Shown here one piece after another: positions 32,701 to 44,100 of a stretch of 64,000 bases of DNA. The notes under the pieces are model-generated. The model did no database searches and was not told the origin of the DNA. It saw nothing but the letters and a program-made list of their open reading frames with translations. The stretch is taken from NCBI RefSeq assembly GCF_001649575.2, contig NC_051445.1, positions 10,837,185 through 10,901,184 of the forward strand. Direction: 5' to 3'. This stretch comes from Kryptolebias marmoratus. Lineage: Eukaryota > Chordata > Actinopteri > Cyprinodontiformes > Rivulidae. Position numbers and translations under genes: made by a program. Positions within the stretch are counted from its first letter, which is position 1. Every line of letters starts with the position of its first letter.

Positions 32701-35668
32701 CCTCCTAATAAAAAAGAAATTAATGATAACCATTGTTACCAAATCTCACAGGTTCTACAACCTCTGAGCAGAAAAGCAGCTTGTTTATTTTTTATTTTTA
32801 CTGGTTCTACTGTTTTAGCAGAACTGTTTTCTCAGCAATTTTTTTCTTTGAATACACCCTTTTGTTTACTATGTGCCGTGCAGAAATGAACGTCAGCGCT
32901 CTGCCTTTTTTGCCCGAAATCAAACAAAAATCTTTCCTCTCCTGCTTTCTTTCTTTCTTTTTAACACCAAAGAGTGTAAAGAAGTCGGAGCAAACTTACC
33001 GTGAGGTATTTGATGTCCAGCTCCAGCTTCTGCTCCAACTGGGCCAGCATCTCAGAGTGAAACAGCTTCAGCTGGTTTTCAGTTCATTCATAAAAAAATA
33101 AAAAATAAAAACACGCCAACTTAGGGAAGTTTACGGCCACTCGTGTTAAAGTTGTAAACGTGGATTTTCCCACGGGGTTGAGCCGTGATTGGCTTTTTAA
33201 CGATTTTTAATCTGACACAAGTGGAAGACTGTTCCAGGAATCATCAGAGTGTTTTTCTTTTGTTCATGTCAAAGGAATGAGCCTGTTGGTGCTTTCTTAC
33301 CACGTCTTCCAGCTGAACCTGAATCTGTCTGTGCACCTCGGCCATCTGAAACAGCGTGTCTCCTGGGGAGGGACAGAGGAGGATTTAGTCTTTCAGAGGC
33401 CCGAGAGAAACTACAGGAAAGAGACCCCCCCTTTTTAACTCTCTTTAACTCGTTTTAAGTCTCATTTATCGACATCCTGCTTGTAGCTTTCCTTGTCGTG
33501 TCTTCTCAGAGTCTCTTTCTGGCTCTTCGCGACAATAAAAATAAGATGTCGGTTCATTTATTCACACTGCAGTTTCTGCTGATATAGTTAGGGGACGGCT
33601 ACTAAAGATCCTGGGACTTGCGTGGTTTTAACTCTTTCTTGGTCATGGTTGAGGGGGGCCTCGAGGGCTGCTGTCCTGGGAGTTTTAGGTTTTCCTGCTC
33701 CAACACACCTGATTCAAACGGATCAATCACCTCCTCACCAAATCAACAAGTCGTCCATTTAAAGCAGGTGTTTTTAAAGCAAGAACACGTCTAAAACGAG
33801 CAGGAGAGCGACTCCCGAGGAATGGAATCCATACTTAAAACATGTAACATTTATTTAACCTCACAAATGGAAATAATAAAATCCATGTTGTGAGTTTCTC
33901 AGGTATTTATGAGGCATCTTTGGACCTCGTTGCCCAACAGTTAAACCCGCTTTTGTGAGAACAATAAAACACAAATGAGGTTGATAACACGTTAAACACG
34001 TGCTCCGTTGAAAGGCCGCACCTGCAGCCGTGGATAAAAAAGAATTAGAAGTTGTTCCTTTAAAACGGTTTGGGAGCAACAAAGTGGCGGCGGGTCGGCT
34101 GCGGGCCCCTCCCTTGGGTCACACGGCCCTTGTAGTATGCGGTGGCTGGCATGTCGCCCCTCCGACACTCCTGCCTGCCTCCCCCCGCCGCTTCCAGCAT
34201 CACAATGAGATCATGTGGTGTTGTTAATCTCCCAACAATGGCCCTACTCTCTCCCGTTCCCCCTCTGTTCTCTGCCTCGCCGTCCCCCCCCCCGCTCTTG
34301 GTCGGCCGCCATGTTCCCGTTAAAAGCGCTCTGTGGGGTTTGGGTTTTTCTTCGTTTTCTGCTCTCGTCCACTCACCCAGCTCTTTGGAGCCTTGGCTGT
34401 CGCTCGCCAGCTCTCCCAGCTTCACCAGAGCGTCGAAGTAGCCTTTAGCTGCCACGGTCACTCCTGCAGACGACAGGAAACTCGTGTGAAAATTCAAAAT
34501 AATCAAAAAAAAATTATAGATGTTTTAGTCAAATCTAATGTTCCGATCTGGTACTACTCAAACTGAGCATTTGAGGTGACTCTCAGCTACCACCACAACA
34601 GATTTGAGGTCACTGTCTGTTAAACTGACTGACTTGTAGTCATTTTTGTTGTTGCAGAAGGCTGGTTAACTGTGGCAGCCATTTTGAATTCCGTAAAGTT
34701 AATCAGTTGTAAATGTGCACCCTGTGATTAATTTCTGTGAGTTTCATTAAAATCCCTGGAAAGGTTTGCAAGATATTTTGCTAACAGACAAATAGGGTTG
34801 CGTGCAATAGTTAATACAATAGTTTTCTGCAAAGATCTTGTTCATGGTGCAGGCACTCCAGATATGTGTTGGGAATGACTCTCAGCTACTACCACACCAA
34901 ATCATAGCTCAGCATATATAAATCTGGCTGACTTGTAGCCATTTTGATGTTTCTTAAGGTCAGTTAGCTGTGGCATCCGCCTTAAACTGAGTCGGCTCCA
35001 AAAGTTAATCAGTTGTAGACCAACATCTAAAGATTATTTTCTGTGAGTTTCATCAAAATCTATCCAGTGGTTCATGAGATATTTTGATAACAGACAGGCA
35101 GGGTTGACTCCAACAGCTAATGCTGAAGTTTTCAGCCCAGACCTCATGTGATCCGTTAGCGCTTGGAGTATGTGTTGGGGATCAGTCTCAGCTACCACCA
35201 CGCCAAATTTTAGCTCAACGTCTGCAAAACTGATCGATTTACAGCCGTGTTTGTGTTTCATGGTGTTGGTTAGCTGCGACAGCCATTTTGAAATGGGTCG
35301 ACCCCAGAAGTGAATCCAACGTAGATGTGTGTCCGTAGATCACTCTCTGGGGGATTCATTGAAATCCATCCATTGGTTCAGGGGATATTTTGCTAACAGA
35401 CGCACACACACACACACAGGGGGGTAGAGGTCCAGTCCAGCCGGCTGACCTGTCAGAGCTCTCTCATAGTGTTTCCCCATGGTCACAAAGTTCTTCAGGC
35501 TGGGGTTGAACTGGTCCAGGATGCCCTGTTAAAATCAAACAAAAACAAACAAACAAAAAATCTTAAAAATAGCTTTTAATACCCCGCGCTCCGGTCATCG
35601 GCTGAAACTCAAGCTGTCACCTTGTAGACGTTCTCCGTCATCTTGTTGACCTCTTCGGTGCGAGACAT
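25970..35668 (-). CDS. baiap2-like: BAIAP2/IRSp53-like I-BAR, SH3 adaptor
   Basis: Fourteen exons on minus: 35621-35668, 35450-35525, 34377-34463, 33301-33362, 33000-33071, 32301-32438, 30796-30948, 30078-30254, 28585-29179, 27948-28164, 27785-27847, 27383-27551, 27243-27283, 25970-26042, giving 1971 nt and 656 aa. The family links membrane curvature and Rho GTPases to actin at the plasma membrane. Domains: I-BAR/IMD, residues 1 to about 235 (MSRTEEVNKMTENVYK start, AAKGYFDALVKLGELAS, SALTEERRRYCFLVD); a Ser/Pro-rich exon at 272-469; SH3 at about 483-553 (PRDGWHYG, KGWFPFSYT); and a C-terminal WH2-like NPFAHIRLRKTVTNDRSAP. The I-BAR resembles BAIAP2 more than BAIAP2L1 or L2. I do not see the partial CRIB/proline motif of IRSp53 after the I-BAR. 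The SH3 carries a Gly-rich insertion. Paralogue assignment is uncertain. Confidence 0.9.
26850..27150 (-). repeat. ~300-bp dispersed repeat, minus-oriented copy
   Basis: Contains GTGGTAGTAGCTGAG near 26860 and again near 27100, plus CAAGATGGCCGCCACAGCTAA and the TTAGCAAAATATCTCATGAA block. These are reverse complements of the units at 34578-35420. It lies in the last intron region of the I-BAR gene. Confidence 0.8.
28225..28475 (+). repeat. ~300-bp dispersed repeat, plus-oriented copy
   Basis: Carries ATGACTCTCAGCTACTACC at 28281 and ends with the GTTTCATGAGATATTGAGAT block shared with the other copies. It lies in the intron between exons 27948-28164 and 28585-29179 of the I-BAR gene. Confidence 0.75.
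29742..29768. repeat. (TA)n microsatellite
   Basis: About 13 TA units in an I-BAR gene intron. Confidence 0.9.
29799..30001. mobile_element. hAT-like palindromic MITE
   Basis: The termini are CAGGGGTCTCCAATC and GATTGGAGACCCCTG, perfect inverted repeats, enclosing mirrored blocks (CTGGAGGGCCAC, CTCCAACACACCTGATTC and their complements). This is a very common teleost MITE design usually assigned to hAT. An exact 8-bp duplication is not visible (TTCTAAAC before, TATCAAAA after), so it is either old or mis-bounded by a few bases. Confidence 0.85.
30400..30735 (-). repeat. ~300-bp dispersed repeat, minus-oriented copy
   Basis: Shares GTTAGCAGAATATTTCACG, GTGGTAGTAGCTGAGAGTCA and CAAGATGGCCGCCACAGCTAA with the family seen at 26.9, 28.3 and 34.6-35.4 kb. 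It lies in the intron upstream of exon 30078-30254 of the I-BAR gene. Confidence 0.8.
30965..31207. repeat. Degenerate fish dispersed repeat (LINE-tail type)
   Basis: Contains ATATAGCGCCTTTCTAGCCA, CACTCAAAGGGGCTTTCC, GGTTCAGTGTCCTGCCC, ATCAAACCTCCAACT and ends ATCCACATCCGCCCC. This matches the layout of a repeat family abundant in teleost introns. The name of the family is not certain from sequence alone. Confidence 0.6.
31255..31375 (+). repeat. tRNA-like SINE fragment
   Basis: GATCAGTGGTCAGCACTGTGG is followed by CCTCACAGCAAGAAGGACCT and GGGTTCAAGTCCCGGGTT, the last resembling a pol III B box. It then runs into TCTGTGTGGAGTCTGTTTGT. The same order of blocks, diverged, occurs at 54071. It is a truncated retrocopy. 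Confidence 0.65.
31453..31845. mobile_element. Inverted-repeat element with ~40-bp termini
   Basis: ACCGGGTTGTATTTCTGTTT at 31453 is matched by the reverse complement ending CAACCCGGT at 31845, and the match continues about 40 bp inward. The core is T-rich and non-coding. It looks like a non-autonomous DNA transposon nested among retroelement fragments. Confidence 0.7.
31846..31975 (+). mobile_element. 3' tail of a LINE-type retroelement
   Basis: Ends with GGACTTGCCTGGTTAAATAAAGGTTAAT, the typical 3' terminus of a widespread fish non-LTR element. The part upstream was lost or interrupted by the inverted-repeat element. Confidence 0.55.
33655..33800. mobile_element. Truncated copy of the hAT-like MITE
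   Basis: Shares the CTCCAACACACCTGATTCAAA block and nearby words with the element at 29799-30001 but lacks clean ends. Confidence 0.55.
34578..35420 (+). repeat. Three tandem ~300-bp repeat units in an I-BAR gene intron
   Basis: The block GACTCTCAGCTACYACCAC (or a one-to-three base variant) begins at 34578, 34877 and 35183, spacings of 299 and 306 bp. Each unit also carries a GTAGCCATTTT-like, TTAGCTGTGGCAGCC-like, TTAATCAGTTGTA-like and TGAGATATTTTGCTAACAGAC-like block in the same order. Units have diverged by point changes and small indels. The last unit runs into a short CA tract at 35403. Confidence 0.9.
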
Positions 35669-35924
35669 CTTTCTTCCTCTCCTCGCGCAGATCCGCAGCC
35701 ACTGGATTTCTGCTCGTGTCGTCCTTCCTCCTCCTCCTCCTCCTCCTCCTGCTGCTGGCTAAGGTTCACAGAAGGCGCCGGGCGTCTGACAAAAAACACC
35801 GAACCAGTCGGACTTTAGGGAACAGGTACTCCTCGTCGTCCTCGCAGAGGTCAGGGTTACTCCGAAGACTCCTCAGGAACAGGTCTTCCTCTTCATCGTC
35901 TCTGTTCATGAGCGCTCAGGGCTA
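35669..35924 (-). promoter_or_regulatory. 5' flank of the I-BAR gene with CTC-triplet run
   Basis: Directly upstream of the I-BAR ATG the plus strand shows CCTCCTCCT repeats (35728-35752) and several CpG. The transcription start probably lies here because no splice acceptor precedes the ATG, but no core element can be named. Confidence 0.4.
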
Positions 35925-36422
35925 CCGTATTTTCCCCACTACAGGGCGCACTGGATTATAAGATGCACTGTCAATGAATGGTCCATTTTTTAACTTGTCA
36001 TATAGAAAACAAACCGGACTGTAAGGCGCACCGTCGTGCACCTCCCAATTTTTGTAACTTCGCGCCGCGCTCCATTCAAAATGGCTGATTTTGGTGCTCT
36101 AGCGGAGCTGGTTCGCCTGTATCAGCATTTCTATGATCCCTCTGTGAGAGATCACAAAGATAATCAAACGGCTCAAAACTCACGGGAGGATGCTGCACCG
36201 ACGTAAGCGTCAAGTAGAAATGCCTCCACCGCTCACTCAGGAGCCCTGTGACTCTAACTGAGCCTTGATGCTGCGAGCGGTGCAGCTTTGTAGTTTAACC
36301 AAAGTCGTACTAAAACATCACGACTTCTTCCATATATAAGGCGCTCCGGATTATAAGGCGCACTGTCGTTTTTTGAGAAAATTGAAGGCTTTTAAGAGCG
36401 CCTTATAGTCCGGAAAATACAG
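35925..36422. mobile_element. TA-flanked MITE (CCGTATTTTCC family) carrying a MADF-like exon
   Basis: The termini are CCGTATTTTCCCC and GGAAAATACAG, inverted repeats flanked on both sides by TA (35923-35924 and 36423-36424). Subterminal blocks repeat GGATTATAAGGCGCAC-type words in both orientations. Inside, at 36081-36206, is a short frame that resembles the start of a MADF domain. A 96-bp relative sits at 59170. The superfamily is unproven: the TA duplication suggests Tc1/mariner-pogo, whereas a MADF gene is usual for PIF/Harbinger. Confidence 0.8.
36081..36206 (+). pseudogene. MADF-domain fragment inside the MITE (41 codons)
   Basis: A 41-codon frame starting MADFGALAELVRLYQHFYDP and continuing with an RDHKDNQTAQNS block resembles the beginning of MADF/Myb-SANT-like domains (pattern LIxLVxxxPxLYDxxxxxYKDxxxxxxAW). 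It stops after 41 codons. A GTAAGC donor-like word overlaps the stop, so it could once have been a first coding exon. It is too short to be a complete domain. Confidence 0.5.
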
Positions 36423-36424
36423 TA

Positions 36425-38096
36425 GTAAAAAGACAGAACCCTTTAATACTTGAGGACAGAGGAAGTGTCCTGATTTAGAGGTCCACGTTGCAGGAGCCAA
36501 ACACAATCAATGTAGCTCCTAAAACTCTACGTTTAGCAGATTTGAACCAGTTTTTTTAGGGTCGATATTCTTCTAACGCAGTACACCAAGTAACGCCAGT
36601 GCTCACTGACAAGCTGAACGCCTAATTTCCATTTAAGCGTGCGTAAAGAGAGCCCGGTGTTTGTGTGAAGACTAATCTTGTGTTTCAGTGGTGCACAAAT
36701 GAATTAATCCCAAATAAACAAATTAAAAAATAACACTTATTCTGTTGGAATCATTTGCTGATAGAGTGACCCCCCCGCCCCCAGTTCAAAAATCCAATCT
36801 GCTCCCCTGCTCCAAGCCAAATGTTTCTCCAGGACCCGTGCGCCGCCTCAGATAAAGCCTGAGTCACAGGTGTCAGAGCTCTGAACAAACACCAGAAAGT
36901 TTGGACGACGAAGACAAGAACCGCTCCGGGTTCGACAACCAGAGACTCGCTCGCTCACTCAGAGGAGAAAGTGAGAATGAAAAGTGACGACGTCGGAGAA
37001 ATAAAGTGCCGCTTGTTCCGGCCTCTGACAGGAAAAGTCTGCAGGTGGTCCGAACTGATACAGAAGGTGCATTCATGGTGCACGGCCACTTTAAATTTCT
37101 ACCAAAACACACACACACACACACACAAATAACCTTTAAGCTGTCCAGCTTTTGCTGCTGACATTTGAGGTGAAAAACAAAACTCGACGTGCGGCTAAAC
37201 GAAGCTGTTGCGCGTTTATTCGAGTCCAGTTTATTTATACGGCACTTTTTCAGCAACAAGGCGACACAAAGTGCTTTACAGCATGTGGACACAAAAACAC
37301 AGAGTCCTAAAACACACAACACCAATACCTGAGACACTGATTGGGTCACATATGAGCTAAAAACCACAAGGCCAGCTAAGGGTTAAATATATTTTAATAA
37401 AAGGCCAACATGATGAGAGCTAATTCCTAATGAAGACATGGAAACATTCCCGCTCGGGGACGGAAAACCCAACCTGGAGAAGGGAATTCCCGCGAGATAG
37501 GTGAGAAAGGCTGAACGTCGGCGGTCCCGGAGGAAAAAGGTTTGACAGGTCAGAGGCAGGAAGCGACGGGCCTCTGACCTTCACCCTCCTGAGGTGTTTC
37601 TTCAGAGACGTTACCGATTATTTGCCGGAGCCAAACTGAGCCAAAATTCACTCTGTTTCTTTTTTCTTTTTGAAAAAGGTTTCGCTGTCCCCGCGCTCTC
37701 AGATCTGCGCGCCGTCCCATCGGACCGGCGCCCCGGCGTCGAGCCGAAAGCCCGGAGTGAGTTCATGGAAGAGGGGTCAGATTCTCCAGGGAGGGGTTGT
37801 TTATGTCCTAACAGCTACCTGTTGGTCTCCAAGCTCTCAGCTCAGTTTGTGTTAAATTTAAAAAAAAAAAAGATCAGCTACATAAAAGAAGAAGAAGAAG
37901 AAGTTACGTACCTTTTCCGGGCTCATTGTGGGAACTAATAAAGGCTTGCTGCATGACTCTCAGTGTTTAATGAAGAGTGAAACACCCCCTCTTTTCTTCC
38001 TCTTGGACTCCTTTCCCTCTTCGTTAGTTAGTGGGGGGTTGCTTCATCCAGCAGAGCACTAAATCTCACCTCCCCTCCACCTCCTTTTTCACATGG

Positions 38097-38130
<34 letters not shown>

Positions 38131-40980
38131 CCTCCTCCTCCTCCTCCTCTTCCCCTGCCTCCTTTTCACTCCCAGGAATCAGGGTCAGATATTCGGTGCC
38201 GTTCGGTACCTTTCTTCAACCGGGGGTGGGGAGGGGAGAGCAAAAAACAAAAGAGAGAGAAACAGAGAGCCCACCGGGGTCGGAGAGCCCACCGGCGGCA
38301 CCACCTTCGAAGTGGTCCGAGCAGCTCCCTGATGGTTGGAGAACCTCCGTCGGGCTCCCGTTCTCCGAGTCCCTCTCTGTGGCTCGGGCAGAATAACAAT
38401 GAGCCAACGGGACTTCGTCTGAATAGTGGCAGAGGGGGTGGGAGTGTGTGTGTGTGGGGGGAGACTTGGACTTTTTAAAGCCAAAGACAGAGCGGTGCAG
38501 GCAAGGCCCATCGCTGGCCTGCATCCAGCCGGGCCCATCACACATTCCTGCTCCCCATTCTCAGAGGAGGAGGAGGAGGAGGAGGAGGAGGCCCTGCATG
38601 GACACAGCCTGGCCTTTCATTTACTGCCACAAACCAAGCAGGACAGGAGAGAGTTGAAACTTTCTGGATGCGCTGAGGCCTCTGCCAAGAACAGAGCCGG
38701 GGCTCACCGGGCTCAAAGAAAACGTCCCCACAGGCAGAAAGACGTACAGCAAACCTTTTAACCCTTCCGTTCCTTCCTGTCTCCTTCAGTCCCAGGTTCT
38801 GATGCAGCTCTGCTCACAGGCTTGGAGCTCCCGAACAACCAGCAGTCATCTTCCTGTCCTTCTTTTTTGTCTCGTTTAACTTGATTCTCTAACGACCCGG
38901 TCCTCAGCTGAGCCTTCTGCGGATCTCCCTCTAATAAATCTGCTCGCTTGCAGAGTTTTCCACACGTCTCCAAACGTTTGCTCCAAGATTATTTAAACGG
39001 GACCTGCACTTTATGAGTTTATTTATACTTTAGTAGGGAAAAAAAGCAAGTAAATTAGGCTTTAAATCACCTGCAAGGAGGCACAAAGTGTGATGTTTTC
39101 TTCTAGACGACTGTGTGCAGAGCCACTGCATTCACACCCTCCTGCAACCTGCAGATATAATTTATGTTAGTCACACACATGAAACTGGAGTCCTTCGCTC
39201 ATGCAGTGCCAGCCGTCGCCCAGGAGATGGCCACGTTGTGACATCACTTCCTGAACAACGAGTTCAGCTTCTCACCAGCAGCTGGAAACTCCAAGGAGAG
39301 AAATGCTCATTTAAAGACGTGCTTTTCTAGTTTATTTCGGAAGGAAAAAGAAGAAATTAAAAAAAAAAATCTAGATGTTCCTTCACCTCTTCATCCAGAG
39401 AAGGTTCCTCAACTCGGGGTCAGAACCTGGCTACAGAACAAAAATACAACAAAAACCCCCCAAACTTATCAAACTTTTAACACAGATTGTTAAACATTTG
39501 ATAAATCAAAGCCCCACCTTTGAAAGGACTTCAGGCTAATATCTGATCGACTTCTTCATTTGTTTTTCTGTTGAGTTCAGCTCACACGTGAATATTTTCA
39601 TTTTTTATTCAATTTAATTTGCTTTTTGCCCAAGTGTAAGAAAGTTGGCCCAAACCATGATACTACCATCAGTTTCCATAAACTAATTATGTTGTCTGAT
39701 CTTCGTTCATCATGTTCTCCTGCAGTTCTTTGACTCGTGATCTTTACCAAACTGCAGAAGGTCGTTTCGTTCACATTAACTTTAACAAACAGTAGAAATG
39801 TAAAAACTGACTTTACGGCCACTAGTTACTCATTTTGGAGTCACTTTTCTTCATTAACCGTCCTTGGGGAGGTCATTTAAGAACTCGTCTTTACTTCATT
39901 ATGACACAAACTGTCTAAACTTTTTATTCAAGAAACTTATTTTCATTTAAAGTATTTATAAATGTAGCTTTTCATGTCATTCTTAACTTTCAAACGTTAT
40001 TTATAAGGCACCTTTCATACAGCGGAGTGCAATACAGCAAATAAAAACAAATTATATTAAGAAAAAGAAGACAAACAAGCAAACAAAACTTTTAAAACAG
40101 GATTAGGTTGTAAAAGGACTGAAGAATGGTGACTGGGACGTGAGGAAACTCAGGAAATGCGGCTTTATTAATGAGGAAACATTAAGTTTGTCCTAAAATA
40201 TAAAAGACATAAAAATAGTAAAACATAAATATTATAATTATGAGTAAAGTCTTCTCATACCTGATTTGTTTTTAAGTGTCATTTCACCGTCGAATCAACT
40301 GCCACTCCTCCAAATTCACACATTTCTGCTACTAAAAAAACACAAAAAATGGATTTAATTTGTTTTATACGCAGATAGAATTTATAAAAACAAATGTCAA
40401 AGTAAAGAAAAAAATGGATTTAATCTGTTAACCTGCCTTCTCCTTCTCTGTTCGTAGGATAAAATATGTTTCTGTAAGTTAAATACAAAGTTTTGAGGTT
40501 TATACGCAGAAAATATTCTGGCAGGTTTATAATTCTTCAATCTGAGCTACGTTTCATAAAAAGTCTAAATCAGAACAAACAATGAAAGAGGAACGAAGGG
40601 GAACTCTCTGCTCGTGTCGGCGCGAGCCTGGCGAAGACAGAACCGGGTCATGACCTTTGACCCCCTCGTCTTTTAAACCCCAGAAAGTTCCCCTCTTTAA
40701 TCCCCTCACAGGTGCAACATTAATGTCCTAATCTCAGGATTACAGACCATCGGTGGCAGAACTGGGGGAATAAAATCAAAGATATCAGTAATAATATCAG
40801 TAAAAAGGGGGAAACAACTGAAGGGAACGGCTTCAATCCAGATTAGCTGCTGCGTCTGAATTTATGTGTAATTTAAGCATTTAATCCCGTCCTCTAATTA
40901 ACAAGCTGTCTGCTGGTGTTTTTGTGGTTAGTTGTGACCCGTTTCTGCCAATCAGGGCTGAGATGTAGGTGAGCCGCGTG
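36425..40980. other. Gene-poor stretch upstream of the pentraxin gene
   Basis: No exon on either strand can be supported. It holds CA repeats (37109-37127), CT/CTC repeats (38098-38155), a GAG run (38565-38592), and fish LINE-tail-like words near 37215 (TTTATTTATACGGCACTTTT, AAAGTGCTTTACAG) and 39998. The stretch 37560-38760 is more GC-rich and could be regulatory. Confidence 0.5.
38098..38155. repeat. (CT)n followed by (CTC)n
   Basis: About 15 CT units running into eight CTC units. Confidence 0.9.
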
Positions 40981-40984
40981 CCGT

Positions 40985-41187
40985 TTTGTTACAGGGGGGA
41001 AAACCTCAACCAATGACGAAGAGGAGGAGGAGGAGGAGGAGGAGAGAAAAGAGTCAGAGGCGATGAAGGGGAGAGAGAGAGAGAGAAGGAGCAGCTGAGC
41101 CCTCCTCGGGAGTAAATCTCTCACAATCTGATCAGCGTGTGAAGAGCTGGACTAACAATCCCGCAGAGCGGACGCATCAGCTCCCAG
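40985..41187 (+). other. Candidate non-coding first exon of the pentraxin gene
   Basis: A purine-rich, GAG-repeat-containing segment ends in a strong donor, CCCAG|GTAAGG, at 41187/41188. It could splice to the acceptor TTTCACAG at 44242, one exon before the ATG. This follows from splice-site strength and position only. Confidence 0.35.
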
Positions 41188-44100
41188 GTAAGGACTTCTG
41201 TCTTCATTTATTAAAATATTAACCTGCACAAAAGCAAGAAAACATCCTTTATCATCAACCTTCAGGAATCTTTCATAAAATGACAATAAATCCATTCAAA
41301 ATGAAATTAAATAGAATGAAATTCCAAAAGAAAAGTTGCATTTTTGTTCAGTTAACCTGCACAACTAAGCTTGCATTATTTCTTTCTTTATTTATTTTGT
41401 TTATCTTGTTTCTGGGCTTGACTTTCATTAAATATATATATATATATAAAGTTTTAAAATGCTCAGAGAGGCATCTAGCCTCCATCACAGAGCAGATAAA
41501 AGAAGCAGAAAAATAACTGTGACTTTTTATATTAAATATTTTGCCCGAGAAGAAGGAGGCAGGGTTTGTTAAGAGTCCAGTTTGAAGTAACAGGAACAAA
41601 ACAATCCAAAAACCTATATTTTAACTCTGTTTTTTGAGTTTTAAAATGATCTTAAACAGTATTTTACTTATTTGCAATTAGTTGTAATCTATAACCATAT
41701 CTTCTGCTTGGAAAGTAAACATTTAAATTTTTGTATTCCCTTAAAAAACAAATCTTACACATCTTTACAGATTAATACATATATTAAATTGTTACTTAAA
41801 TGTTGTTAAACTTTAGTTAATTCGCCTGAGAACCTGAGGTGTCTTTAATTTGCACAATAAAATGTAAAAACCACAATGAGACTTTTATACTGTCGACTGT
41901 CTCCACAGAATCAGTTCTCAAATGAGTTTCATCCTAATGAAATGACTTTTCATCACGTCTCTTCGTGCACTTGTCGGTTTTAAACTCGAGACTAATCGCT
42001 CCCCCTTAAATCTCCAACTTCAACCATATGGCGTTGAGATGATCACGACCCCGCTGATCGCTGCAGATTACCACCCAGGGGCGTGCAAGCCCACTTATCG
42101 CTGACTAAGATAGCGCGGCGACTGTTTGTAATTAGGTTAATTGGCCGAGCTGCGGGGCCGATGATAAACTCCTGGTTAAACGGTGGAGATTGGGCGTGAC
42201 GCGATTTCGTGCCTCGACCATCTGCCTTTTTCCCCTAAGCCACATAAATCACGACAGGACATGCAATATGGGGTTCCATTAGTGCCAAAAATATGTTTAC
42301 GTGTCTATGTCACGCGTGTATGTAGCACGCTATGTATATGTTAAGTGATATGTAAGGTGATATGTAAAGTGACTACATATCACTTAACATATACATAGCA
42401 TGCTACATACACGCTTTACATAGACACATAAACATATTTTTGGCACTAATGGAACCCCATAGGGCAAAGGCTGAGCTCGCTTTGTGTAAACTTGGAAGAC
42501 CTGGTTCCTTTTCTGGGTTCCCCCCCAGAACCATGTTTTCTGCAACCAGATCCGCAGAAAACTTCACCCAAGATCTGGACGTAGCCGAGCCCAACAGCAG
42601 ACTACTTACTGGGTTGTTTTCCACTTTGTTTCATTATTAATGGATGGAGGTCGGTCGCTGAGAGCAACAGGTGGTCAGAGAGGTTCAGATGCCTCGTCAC
42701 GTGTGTGCCATTTCAAAATGCCGACCATATATATAAAAAAACCCAACCCTGACACAGAGAGGTCAGCTTCTTTTCGTCATATAGACACATGGAAACACAA
42801 AACCAGCTCAAACTGGAAGCTGGTTATCCATTGAACACAGCACCTTTTAAAGTCATCTTCATCAGTACTTTTCTGAGTTTTTTGAAGGTCTTAGCTGCTT
42901 TTTCACTCATTTCCTTTCAAGAGACTGACCATTTCCAGAGTTTTTTTTATTTGTTATGTCACTTGGACGAATGAATCATTTATATCTGAAAAGATTATTA
43001 AACTTGATGGATGTTGTACAGACAACTTAACAAATAACCAATTTTAAATAGAATAAGCAGAAGGTACTTAATGTACTAGCTAGCTCTGCTAACTAATAGC
43101 TGTATTGCTAGCAGTCTATCACAAAGACAAAAAATAGTTTTCTTTAGTTGAATCTATGAAAAATATCAAAGATATCAGTTTAACAGACAATAAACTAAAG
43201 GAATGAACCAGCATTGTTTTGGTACAAAACAGAAAACTTAGCAAGGAACCCCTTTTAAATGGGATAAACAAAAACTAGCTAAAGTACTAGCTAGCTACAG
43301 AGCTAGCTAGCAACTTGCTAGCTAGTAACTTGGATACAACCTGTCATAAAGACAGACTTTGTTCCCAAATTAGTTGAATATTAGTTGAAAAATATCAAAG
43401 TAATAAAGTTTGAAACATAAAATAGTATTTCAGCACCAAGATGGTTCCTCAACAACAAATTGGTCCATTTCCCATGTTTTGTATCAGGTCTTTGCTGCTT
43501 TTTCCCCCCACAATTTATTAAAGTTATGTCTTTTAGATACTGTTGGTGAGCTGTAGATATTGTTTTTATTATTTATTTTCAAGATTCTTCGAAGCACATA
43601 CTGGAAAAAGCAGCCAAAGTCTAAAGAAAACCCTTGAAAGACCCACAGAAAGCCCGAATAGCTATTTTAAGACCACTCATAAAGAGTACAAGAGGTTCTG
43701 GCTTCTTCTTAAAGCAACCATTCCAGAATAAGGACAACAAGTTTAAGGCGCAGGGAAGCCAATGTCCTCCATACATCAGGATGGAGGACGTTGATTACTG
43801 TCAACGTTCATGTCATTGTCATCCATTAGCTACACATAATGGTTCAGATATATTACCAGGATGTTTTGGTCTTCTTTTGAGCTTACGCTGAGTTAAAACA
43901 ATCCAAGTATCTCTGTTCAAGTTGGCCGCTCCAGTCAGGATGTCTTACCTTTGATTCGAACTAATCCTCGTCTGGAAGGACAGGTCGTTTTGGAACATCC
44001 AGGGTCAGACACTGATGCTAAGTGGAGCCAGAGACGTCAGCTTTTAGTCTTTGTCACATCCGGCTGAGAGCAGAACAGAACAGCCTTCAGGTAAAACTCT

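Noticed and set aside
34578..35420. CRISPR-like array because of regular spacing
   Set aside because: The repeats are ~300 bp, diverged, lie in an intron of a vertebrate gene and have no short identical repeats with unique spacers.
36081..36206. MADF frame as a functional gene
   Set aside because: Only about the first third of a domain is present, inside a MITE and ended by a stop.
37594..37938. 114-codon frame upstream of the pentraxin gene
   Set aside because: Low-complexity tail, no recognisable domain, no supporting splice sites.
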